In this document: piece after piece, positions 26,036 through 34,014 of the stretch
Layout: every line of letters begins with the position of its first letter
Position numbering within the stretch: the first letter of the stretch is position 1
From: Planctomycetota bacterium
GTDB lineage: Bacteria > Planctomycetota > JAMOSO01
Assembly: GCA_027063065.1 (NCBI GenBank)
Contig: JAMOSO010000023.1
Span: 1-53,849 of the forward strand
Length of the DNA: 53,849 nucleotides
Direction of reading: 5' to 3'
Made by a program: the position numbers and the translations under genes
The notes under the pieces: generated by a model
The model's input: only the letters and a program-made list of their open reading frames with translations
Database searches by the model: none
Told to the model about the DNA's origin: nothing

Positions 26036-26833
26036 TTATTGATTATAGTACCAGTCTTTTGGCAAAACAAGACTTTCACTATTGGTTGTGTCGCTATCTA
26101 ACGGGTGAGGAAAAATATTTGCAAATTTAAAAGGTCCTGAAATGGCATCACGTCTTAAAAAGCTAATTTCTGTAATTGTTGGAATGGTGATGTTATTGTA
26201 AGTGGTAGGTCGTCTATAGTTATTTGGGTGATTATGAATGCATATATGAGTTTTTAAAATTTTTTGAAACGCAGCAGAAATGATTTCAAAATAAGGTCTG
26301 TTCCATAATTGATCTAAATTATGAAATTCACCTACTATTATTTTAAAGCGTTGTATCACACTTTCTGGACAAGCAATGATAGTTTCGTATTCGGCACCTT
26401 CTATATCTATTTGCAATAATAGGTCGTTTTCAGATTTATCCACAGAGTCATTTACCCAGCTTTCTAGTGTCATTGTATTTTTATTATTAATAGAGCCTAA
26501 ATTTTTAGCTATAAAATTAAACTGATTATGGTCTTTGGGCAACTTTTTTACTGTGCCATCAGCAAAAAATACTTTTATACCCCGATTGGCTATATCAAGT
26601 TCAAAATCACATACTTGCCCGACTCCGGGTGAAAAACAACTGGTAATATTTGTAATTTCATCAGTTAGTAAATAACCACCATTTGCTTGTGGGCCTATCC
26701 TTATTAGATTTGTTTTAATTGGATACAATTGTTTTAAAAGATTTTTTAAGGCTGTAGGGTTGGTTACTCTTCTGGTGAGGTATTCCTTATTGGGGCATAT
26801 TATGCTTTGTAATTTTCTTATGATTTTATTCAT
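26036..26833 (-). CDS. FkbM-family SAM-dependent methyltransferase
   Basis: A 265-residue class I methyltransferase of the FkbM type, which usually O-methylates sugar hydroxyls. Recognisable parts are the RIGPQANGGYLLTDE and SCFSPGVGQVCDFEL segments (SAM-binding half) and the signature LLLQIDIEGAEYETI, followed by IIVGEFHNLDQL. It is the first gene of the minus-strand block 26.8-24.1 kb and divergent from the GT4 at 26938. No clear ribosome binding site precedes the ATG. One of three FkbM proteins in the window. Confidence 0.82.
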   Translation of the reverse strand: MNKIIRKLQSIICPNKEYLTRRVTNPTALKNLLKQLYPIKTNLIRIGPQANGGYLLTDEITNITSCFSPGVGQVCDFELDIANRGIKVFFADGTVKKLPKDHNQFNFIAKNLGSINNKNTMTLESWVNDSVDKSENDLLLQIDIEGAEYETIIACPESVIQRFKIIVGEFHNLDQLWNRPYFEIISAAFQKILKTHICIHNHPNNYRRPTTYNNITIPTITEISFLRRDAISGPFKFANIFPHPLDSDTTNSESLVLPKDWYYNQ

Positions 26834-26937
26834 CGTAAGTTTATCGGCATTTTTAGATGGTATATAAAGTGTATATTTAAAATATTGTATTTATTTATTT
26901 GGTATACATTTTAAGAATGTTGTTTAAAATATTTTAA
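26834..26937. promoter_or_regulatory. Divergent promoter region between the FkbM block and the next GT4
   Basis: A 104-bp very AT-rich spacer between divergent starts. It must contain promoters for the minus-strand FkbM-GT4 block and for the long plus-strand polysaccharide operon. TATA-rich tracts occur at about 26860-26890, but no convincing -35/-10 pair can be fixed by eye. Confidence 0.45.
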
Positions 26938-28011
26938 ATGAATGTATTAGAAGTGATTGATTCTTTAAATATTGGCGGTGCTGAAAAGATGCTATTAAGT
27001 ATTGCTCAAGCATTGATTGATAATGGTGTTAATGTAGCAATAGCTCTTGGGCGTGAAAAAGGTAATGGTTTTGATTTGATACCTAAAGACGTGCCTGTTT
27101 TAGAATTAAATCGCAATAATGTTTCGCTAAGACAGGCTATATTAAAATTTAGAAATTTTATAAAAACCAGACAAATAGATGTTATTCATGTGCATGGTAG
27201 TTCTGTATTCTTTGTTATTTTAGCTACTGTAGGTATTAAAATACCAATATTTTGGCATATTCATCAAGGTAGACTTGTAGATTCTTCTTGGCTTAAACAG
27301 AAGTTGTATCTATTAGCGGCCTCACGTGTTACAGGTATAATTGCGGTCAGTAGTGCTTTATACAATTGGTTAGTGCAATCTGTATATATTAATCATGATA
27401 ATATTATTTATTTGCCAAATTTCCCACGCGATATTGTAAATTATGATAATAATACAACATTGCCTGGAATAAGCGGTAAAAGACTGGTATCAGTTGCCAA
27501 TTTACGTCCAGAAAAGGATCAGTTAAATTTGATTAATGCTTTTTATAAGGCTAAAAATTTAAATGAATGGCATTTATTATGTATTGGCAATAAACGTGAT
27601 ATTAAATATGTAAAAGCAATAGAAGATTTATTAGAAAAATTAGATTTAAAAGATAGAGTGCATTTAATGGGTTTACAAAAAGATGTTTTAAGTATGGTTA
27701 AGAAATGTAATATTGCAGTTATCTCTTCTTGTACAGAAGCTTTGCCAGTTGCACTTTTAGAATATGGTATGTTGGAAATCCCTGTTATTTCTACTGATGT
27801 AGGGGAATGTAGCTCTGTATTACATCGGGGTAAATTTGGAGTTATTGTCGATAAACAAAATGTTGACAAGCTCGCTCTTGCCTTGGATTGCTTGGTCAAC
27901 GATACAACGGCTAAAGAAAGAGCCAAGGCTTTTAAGCAAGAAATACTGCTTAATTATTCTCAGAATGCATTTATTAAAAAGTTATTGTTTTTTTTTGAGG
28001 CTTTGAAATAG
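26938..28011 (+). CDS. Glycosyltransferase family 4 protein
   Basis: A 357-residue GT-B enzyme. The start VLEVIDSLNIGGAEKMLLSI is a classic GT4 opening (GGAE loop). IDVIHVHGSSVF and the donor-site SVANLRPEKDQLNLINAF follow. The E-x7-E motif is EALPVALLE, followed by IPVISTDVGE. It resembles transferases of O-antigen and capsule loci; donor unknown. It starts the main plus-strand part of the locus. No ribosome binding site is obvious. Confidence 0.9.
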   Translation: MNVLEVIDSLNIGGAEKMLLSIAQALIDNGVNVAIALGREKGNGFDLIPKDVPVLELNRNNVSLRQAILKFRNFIKTRQIDVIHVHGSSVFFVILATVGIKIPIFWHIHQGRLVDSSWLKQKLYLLAASRVTGIIAVSSALYNWLVQSVYINHDNIIYLPNFPRDIVNYDNNTTLPGISGKRLVSVANLRPEKDQLNLINAFYKAKNLNEWHLLCIGNKRDIKYVKAIEDLLEKLDLKDRVHLMGLQKDVLSMVKKCNIAVISSCTEALPVALLEYGMLEIPVISTDVGECSSVLHRGKFGVIVDKQNVDKLALALDCLVNDTTAKERAKAFKQEILLNYSQNAFIKKLLFFFEALK

Positions 28012-28069
28012 GTTTAAAATAATAAAATCATTATCATTTTATCTAGTTGTTGAGAAGTTAGCGATTTTT

Positions 28070-28089
28070 TAGCCAAAATAGGCTATTTT
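28070..28089 (+). terminator. Weak hairpin after the GT4 gene
   Basis: TAGCC (28070-28074) and GGCTA (28081-28085) form a 5-bp stem with a 6-nt loop, followed by TTTT. It sits in a 140-bp gap, the largest on the plus strand in this part of the locus, and could be a weak or partial terminator. Confidence 0.35.
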
Positions 28090-28151
28090 CTAAAGGAAGA
28101 TACAAAAAAACACGATATTCAGGGTAACTTATAGTAAAAGAGAATACCCAA

Positions 28152-28883
28152 ATGACAACGTATGAAAAATTATATATTATTTTACAGCCTTTTTTAGCAC
28201 AACATTACAAATTGGTGCGCAAGGCATTAAAGCAAATTGTTCCAACTAATGTCCCTAAGTTAAAGTTGTTAGATATAGGCGGTCGTAAAAGTAATTATAC
28301 AGTAGGCATAAATGTTGATGTGGATATAATAGACTTGCCTCGTGAAAGTGAAGTTCAAATTGATACTAAGTTAGGTTTGTCTAGCGCGGTTATAGATGAG
28401 GTAAAACAAAGACGCAGTAATATATCAAATATATTTTTGGGTAATATTAAAGAGGTAGATTTACCATCTGCCCCCTATGATATTATAACTTCTGTAGAAG
28501 TTATAGAGCATGATCCAGAACCAGAAAGGCATTTAAAAAAATTAGCATCATTTTTGAAGAAAGATGGGTTTTTAGTGTTGACAACTCCCAATGGTACAGC
28601 TGTACAAAATGCACATCCAGATCATTTTAAAGAATATACTGCAGAAGAGTTATACGATTTGCTGATTCCTCATTTTGAAGATGTTAAAGTGTCACATCAA
28701 ATTAAAAGAAATTTCTTTTTCTTTCAAAGTTATACAAGTTGGTATCCCATAACTTTTAAAAGCTTTTATTTAATACCGTGGGTATTTTTTTGTACGGTTA
28801 TTGTTAATTTTATAAATTATTTTTCTAATATTGATGCAAAATCAGCACATACCCTTTTAGCTATAGCATCAAAGCCAAGGTAG
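28152..28883 (+). CDS. Class I SAM-dependent methyltransferase
   Basis: A 243-residue methyltransferase. Motif I is KLLDIGGRKSNYT (about 38-50), the acidic strand-2 end is VDIIDLPRES, and motif post-I/II is YDIITSVEVIEHDPEPE followed by FLVLTTPNG, the pattern of Methyltransf_11/23-type enzymes. The C-terminus (about 185-225) contains an aromatic, hydrophobic segment that could be membrane-associated. Target is probably a sugar or lipid-linked glycan. It is followed after 2 bp by the O-antigen ligase-like gene. Confidence 0.85.
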   Translation: MTTYEKLYIILQPFLAQHYKLVRKALKQIVPTNVPKLKLLDIGGRKSNYTVGINVDVDIIDLPRESEVQIDTKLGLSSAVIDEVKQRRSNISNIFLGNIKEVDLPSAPYDIITSVEVIEHDPEPERHLKKLASFLKKDGFLVLTTPNGTAVQNAHPDHFKEYTAEELYDLLIPHFEDVKVSHQIKRNFFFFQSYTSWYPITFKSFYLIPWVFFCTVIVNFINYFSNIDAKSAHTLLAIASKPR

Positions 28884-28885
28884 TA

Positions 28886-30235
28886 ATGGATTTAAGAAAC
28901 CTCTCTCAATTGCAAAAAATAAGTATTTTGATTTTTCATTTTTTGTTGGGGGCGTCGGCTTTTTATAATCCGGAATTGTTAAAATTAAATGTTTTTTCGG
29001 TATTTGTTGTATCGATAATATATTTATTTATGTACCGCAATAAAAGTGAACTGATCCCATTTTTTGTGATGTACTTAATTGGAATGGAAGTATTTAGTCG
29101 TATGGCTAAGGCAGTAATTTATTGGGAGTTTACTAAATACGCCGTTACTTTATTGTTGTTGTTAGCGTGGTTATTAGAGAAACGTCACAAAGTATTATAT
29201 AAACCTATTTTGGCATATTTTTTACTTTTGATTCCTGCAATTTTTGTGGGTGCACAACATTTAGATATGCCTGAATTAAGAAAACAGATTTCATTTAATT
29301 TATCAGGGCCATTATGTTTAACTGTTTCTAGTATTTATTTTTATAAGCGCAAAATAAATTTTAAAGATTTAAGTTATTATGTTTTTTATCTTATTAACCC
29401 AATTTTAAGCATGGGTGTATATATGGTTATATTTATGCCAGCTTTATCTGAGGCTAAATTTGGTACTTATTCTAATTTTACATTTAGCGGTGGATATGGT
29501 CCTAATCAAGTTGCAACAATTTTAGGGGCAGCAGTACTGATGTTATCATTAAGTTTTTTATTAAAAGAGCGTGCTGTTAATACTGTAATAGATTTAGTTT
29601 TAACGGTTTTCTTTTTAACGCTAGCGTATTTCACTTTTTCACGCGGTGGTGTTATCACCTCTATTTTAGCTTTATTTTGTGGAGTTGCTTCAATTCAGGT
29701 AAATACAAAATTAACAGTACGAAATATTCGCTGGTTTTTTGTTGGTATTATAATTTCATTGCTCTTAGTGCAGGTGTGGCTGAGTGTTAATTTTGCTTCA
29801 AATGGGGCGCTATCAGATAGATATGGAGAAATGGTAGATACTAAAGATAGTGATGTACCATCGTTTACAGGCAGAACTGAATTATTTTTAGCAGATATTG
29901 ATATCTTTTTTAGATATATTTGGACAGGTTGCGGGGTTGGATACAGTACCAAATTGCATGAAGAGTATATCTTGGGTTTATCAGCGCATACAGAATATTC
30001 TAGGTTACTTGCCGAGCATGGTTTATTAGGTTTTTTTAGTTTAATTATCTTTTTAACAGTGCCTATTTTTAGTTTTATGCAAGTACATACGCGTCAGGAA
30101 AGGCTATTTTTAACCAGTTTATCTATTTTCGTATTTTTAACTATGGCACATTCGGCAACTCGTTTAACTATCCCTGTAATTTTATATGGATTGAGTTTGG
30201 CAAAGTTACAGTATACATCACCTAATAGAATTTGA
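28886..30235 (+). CDS. O-antigen ligase/polymerase-like membrane protein (Wzy_C domain)
   Basis: A 449-residue protein with 10-12 membrane helices. The Wzy/WaaL signature is present: a conserved arginine in YFTFSRGGVITS, then a periplasmic loop with SFTGRTELF, WTGCGVGYS and the histidine motif AHTEYSRLLAEHGLLG. These features fit O-antigen ligases (WaaL) and related Wzy polymerases, which transfer lipid-linked glycan in the periplasm; sequence alone does not separate the two. AAGG precedes the ATG, and the next gene starts 7 bp downstream. Confidence 0.87.
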   Translation: MDLRNLSQLQKISILIFHFLLGASAFYNPELLKLNVFSVFVVSIIYLFMYRNKSELIPFFVMYLIGMEVFSRMAKAVIYWEFTKYAVTLLLLLAWLLEKRHKVLYKPILAYFLLLIPAIFVGAQHLDMPELRKQISFNLSGPLCLTVSSIYFYKRKINFKDLSYYVFYLINPILSMGVYMVIFMPALSEAKFGTYSNFTFSGGYGPNQVATILGAAVLMLSLSFLLKERAVNTVIDLVLTVFFLTLAYFTFSRGGVITSILALFCGVASIQVNTKLTVRNIRWFFVGIIISLLLVQVWLSVNFASNGALSDRYGEMVDTKDSDVPSFTGRTELFLADIDIFFRYIWTGCGVGYSTKLHEEYILGLSAHTEYSRLLAEHGLLGFFSLIIFLTVPIFSFMQVHTRQERLFLTSLSIFVFLTMAHSATRLTIPVILYGLSLAKLQYTSPNRI

Positions 30236-30242
30236 GGTTAAT

Positions 30243-32690
30243 GTGAGTAAAAGGATATTTGATATTTGTATTACATTAATAGCAGTTGTGATTTTATCGC
30301 TCCCGATGTTAATTATTGCTGTGCTAATTAAACTTAGCTCGGCAGGTAGTGTGATTTATCGCCAATCAAGAGTAGGCAAAGATGGTGTTTTGTTTACAAT
30401 TTATAAATTTAGAACAATGTATGATGGTGTCGAAGGGTATCCTTTGACTTTATTAAATGATGCACGCATTACATTTATAGGAGATTTTTTACGTAGACTA
30501 AATTTGGATAATTTACCGCAGTTATTTAATGTGTTGCAAGGCGATATGAGTTTAGTTGGACCAAGACCAATGATACCAGAGTTGGTAAAACATTATACAC
30601 AAGAGCAAAAACAATTATTATCTTTAAAGCCAGGCTTGGTTAGTTTGGGTAAATTATATTATCGTGATATTGAGATAGTGTCAGGTAGTTATGAAGATGT
30701 TTTAGCATTTCATATTAATATTTTGATTCCTAAAAGAAGTAGTTTTGATTTGGGTTATTTGCAAAAACAGTCTCTTTATTTTGACTTTAAGGTTTTGTTT
30801 TTAAGTTGTTTGACATCTGTTTTGTATCAGGGTGGCGGTAATGCACATTCATTGATTTTGCGAAATAGACGGTATTTTATTTTGGCTATTCAATTATTGA
30901 TAGCGGTATTTGTTTATTCAGTTGTGTATCATTTGCGTTACGACTGGGTCATGCCAAAGGAGAGATTATTTCGTTTATATCGAACCTTGCCCATTGCGGT
31001 TTTGCTACAGTTGATTTCGACAACTATTTATCGCCTAAATGAGGGGTATTGGCGCGAGACGGAGTTTTCGGATTTAATTAGATTATTAAAAGCTATGATA
31101 ACAACGGCATTGCTATTTGTTGGTGTTGAGTTTTTCTTTTTAGATAGAAGTTATCCAACTGGTGTCATTATTATTTATTCATTGTTTCTATTTGTTTTTT
31201 TGGCAGGCTTACGATATTCAGCGCGTATTATAAGGGAGGCTTTATATGATATATATCCCGAAGCTAAAAAGAAAATATTAATATACGGTGTCAATGAGGC
31301 CAGTTTGCAATTAATGAAATCAATTAAACGCAATCCAGATACGCCTTATCATGTGATTGCAATAATTTCATCTGGCAAAGATAAGCCAAAAGGTAATTGG
31401 CACGGTTGTCCAATTATTAGTTGTGGTGATAAATTAGATGAGTTTTTAGAAGAATACGAAGCTTCTTTTATCATTGATTGTTCTGAAGATAGAGGTGATT
31501 TAGGTGCTTTAATTAGGCAGGCTGCTGCGCATGGTTTAAAGGTAAAAACAATGCCATCATTAACAGAGGTTATCGAGGGTAAACAGCAACCTGGTTTTTT
31601 ACGTGATGTGCGTTGTGAAGATTTATTAATGCGTCGTGAAATAGAAGTGGATCAAGCTTTATTGTCAGATGTTTATAAAGATAAGGTGATTTTGATTACA
31701 GGTGGTGGAGGTTCTATTGGCTCAGAACTTGCACGTCAGATTAGCCGTTGGAAACCTAAGTGTCTTTATATTTTAGACAAGGATGAGACTTTACTTTATG
31801 AAGTAGAGATGGATTTTAGACATAAATATCATTTTTCAGATTTTGAGTTAATAATAGCTGATATTCAACAGCGTGAAAGATTATTTGATGTATTGCAAAG
31901 TGTCAGGCCAGATATTGTAATTCATGCTGCGGCATATAAACACGTGCCATTAATGGAAAAATTTCCACAACAAGCCTTTGCCAATAATGTGATTGGTTCG
32001 ACTAATTTATTAGATGCGTCACAAGCGGCTGGTGTGAAAAGATTTATTTTAATTTCTACTGATAAAGCGGTGGCTTCTACTAATGTAATGGGTGCTACAA
32101 AAGCTTTGACTGAACGGGTTTTATTTGAATGTTTTGCAACAAAGTATGATATGAAGTGTATGGCAGTGAGATTTGGCAATGTTTTGGGAAGTAGAGGATC
32201 GGTTATTCCGTTGTTTCAAAAGCAAATAGATTCTGGTGGTCCAATCACTGTTACTGATGAAAAAGTAGAGCGATATTTTATGTCTATTCCCGAGGCTGCA
32301 CAATTGGTTTTGCAAGCAGGAGCTATGGGCAAGGGTAGTGAATTATTTATTTTAAAAATGGGCGAGTCTGTAAAAATAGTTGAATTAGCCAAGCGTTTAA
32401 TTGAAATTAACGGATTGCGCCCCAATGTTGATATTCAAATAGAATATGCTGGTTTACGTCCCGGAGAAAAATTAATCGAAGAGCTGTTAACAGATGTAGA
32501 GGGTTCAAAAACAACATCTCACCATCAAATATTAGTGGTGGATAAATCTACTCCAATCATAAAAGAAGATTTAATTAGGATGATTGATTCTCGTCGTAAG
32601 GATATTTTAAATGCAAGTGCCAATGAAATAGTCAAAGAATTAAAGACATGGGTAAGTGATTATCGTCCTAATAGAGATGGGTATGTCTAG
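30243..32690 (+). CDS. Fusion of initiating sugar-phosphate transferase and CapD/FlaA1-like 4,6-dehydratase
   Basis: An 815-residue bifunctional-looking membrane protein. Residues 1-195 are a bacterial sugar transferase (WcaJ/PglC type): one re-entrant or membrane helix, YKFRTMYDG, and LPQLFNVLQGDMSLVGPRP. The usual catalytic dyad DE is D89-N90 here. Residues about 205-330 hold four membrane helices as in PglF/WbpM. Residues about 340-460 form a CoA-binding-like Rossmann domain. Residues about 478-790 are the NDP-sugar 4,6-dehydratase, with GGGGSIGSELA (487-497), HAAAYKHVPLME, STDKA (605-609) and NVMGATK (614-620). It starts with GTG, preceded by GAGG. Expected products are a UDP-4-keto-6-deoxy-HexNAc and an undecaprenyl-PP-linked first sugar. 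Confidence 0.9.
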   Translation: MSKRIFDICITLIAVVILSLPMLIIAVLIKLSSAGSVIYRQSRVGKDGVLFTIYKFRTMYDGVEGYPLTLLNDARITFIGDFLRRLNLDNLPQLFNVLQGDMSLVGPRPMIPELVKHYTQEQKQLLSLKPGLVSLGKLYYRDIEIVSGSYEDVLAFHINILIPKRSSFDLGYLQKQSLYFDFKVLFLSCLTSVLYQGGGNAHSLILRNRRYFILAIQLLIAVFVYSVVYHLRYDWVMPKERLFRLYRTLPIAVLLQLISTTIYRLNEGYWRETEFSDLIRLLKAMITTALLFVGVEFFFLDRSYPTGVIIIYSLFLFVFLAGLRYSARIIREALYDIYPEAKKKILIYGVNEASLQLMKSIKRNPDTPYHVIAIISSGKDKPKGNWHGCPIISCGDKLDEFLEEYEASFIIDCSEDRGDLGALIRQAAAHGLKVKTMPSLTEVIEGKQQPGFLRDVRCEDLLMRREIEVDQALLSDVYKDKVILITGGGGSIGSELARQISRWKPKCLYILDKDETLLYEVEMDFRHKYHFSDFELIIADIQQRERLFDVLQSVRPDIVIHAAAYKHVPLMEKFPQQAFANNVIGSTNLLDASQAAGVKRFILISTDKAVASTNVMGATKALTERVLFECFATKYDMKCMAVRFGNVLGSRGSVIPLFQKQIDSGGPITVTDEKVERYFMSIPEAAQLVLQAGAMGKGSELFILKMGESVKIVELAKRLIEINGLRPNVDIQIEYAGLRPGEKLIEELLTDVEGSKTTSHHQILVVDKSTPIIKEDLIRMIDSRRKDILNASANEIVKELKTWVSDYRPNRDGYV

Positions 32691-34014
32691 GCTTCGACTA
32701 CTTGTGATTAGTTATGAATTATATAATCATACATCAGTAGGAAATTGTGCGCGTAAAATTATTAATGCTTTATTGCATAATGATATTAATATTACTGTTT
32801 TGACAAGACCAGTAGATGAAAATAGCAGGGTTTTAGGCAATGGTTGTTTGGTTAATAATCAATGTCAGCATATATATTCTCCATTAAATACTAACGTATT
32901 ATTTAAACCTTATAGGTGGCTTAAATATTCGGCTCCAATGGTTATTAGAAAGTTTGTAAGCTATATTGATAATATATTTTTACGTAAATATTTATTTGAT
33001 TTTTGGAGTTATAAGTGGTGCCAAAATAGTGTTAAATTGGCAGAAAATTTAGAATATGACCTATTGTTGTCGATTTCTGTACCACAGCAAAGTCATGAAG
33101 TAGCATATCAATTAAAATGTAAAAACAAAAAACCTTGGGTTGCGTATTTTTCTGATCCATGGCCATCATTTTGTAATCTTCCTATACATAATTGGCAAAG
33201 TAAACCGCTAAATAAAAATTTTGCTAATATGTTAGAGCGTCATATTAATAAGGCAGATTTGTTGGCAATTACTAATCAAAGAATGTCTAAACAAATGGCT
33301 TTATATTTTAAAGATAGTTGGTTGCATTCTAAAGTGCATATATTGCCACATATTATTGATGGGTACAAAAGTGATGTGCAAACAGCAAATATGGTTTTGG
33401 AAAACTCGTATGCAGAAGGCGGATGCTTAAATATTGTTCATGCGGGGACTTTATCAAAAATGGCAAGAGGTGTTTACCCATTGATGTTTCGTGAGTTTTT
33501 AGAAGGCTTTTCAAAGGCTATAAAAAAACATAATCTTGATAGCAATAGAATTAAATTAAAATTTGTTGGAACTTTGGCAGAACCAGATTTAGATACATAT
33601 TTAAAAGAACTAGAATTGGAACAATATTTTGAATTAATTCCCAGGCAAAACTATAAGCAAACAGAGAATATATTAGCTAAGGCTGATATTTTGTTAGTAG
33701 TTGAAACTCAATCAGATAATGGTATTTATTTGTTATCTAAAATCACAGATTATTTATCTTATGAAAAACCAATTGCTTTTATTTCTCCGTTGAATGGTGC
33801 GACAAGAGATATATTGCCTATGTTAAAATTTGTAGCTGAGCCAGGTAATGTTAATGCTATATTTACAATGTGGGATAAATTATTAACCAAATGGTCACAA
33901 CAACAAATAGTTAGTGAAATTATATCTAGGCAAGATGTAGAGCATTTAAGTTCAGAATATATAGGCAAAAAATTATTTAACAAAATTAAGGGTTTAAAAA
34001 ATGTCAATATTTAA
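32683..34014 (+). CDS. Glycosyltransferase, GT4-like
   Basis: A 443-residue GT-B type protein. Supporting segments are LLVISYELYNHTSVGNCARKI (acceptor half), LLLSISVPQQSHEVA, WVAYFSDPWPS, ADLLAITNQRM, and the donor half LNIVHAGTLSKMARG and LKFVGTLAEPDLDTYLKEL, with DILLVVETQSDNGIYLLSKI. The standard E-x7-E is not clear, so it is a divergent member. I take the ATG at 32683, which has AGAG at usable distance and overlaps the stop of the fusion gene; 32677 is an alternative. Its end overlaps the ABC transporter start by 14 nt. Confidence 0.82.
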   Translation: MSRLRLLVISYELYNHTSVGNCARKIINALLHNDINITVLTRPVDENSRVLGNGCLVNNQCQHIYSPLNTNVLFKPYRWLKYSAPMVIRKFVSYIDNIFLRKYLFDFWSYKWCQNSVKLAENLEYDLLLSISVPQQSHEVAYQLKCKNKKPWVAYFSDPWPSFCNLPIHNWQSKPLNKNFANMLERHINKADLLAITNQRMSKQMALYFKDSWLHSKVHILPHIIDGYKSDVQTANMVLENSYAEGGCLNIVHAGTLSKMARGVYPLMFREFLEGFSKAIKKHNLDSNRIKLKFVGTLAEPDLDTYLKELELEQYFELIPRQNYKQTENILAKADILLVVETQSDNGIYLLSKITDYLSYEKPIAFISPLNGATRDILPMLKFVAEPGNVNAIFTMWDKLLTKWSQQQIVSEIISRQDVEHLSSEYIGKKLFNKIKGLKNVNI

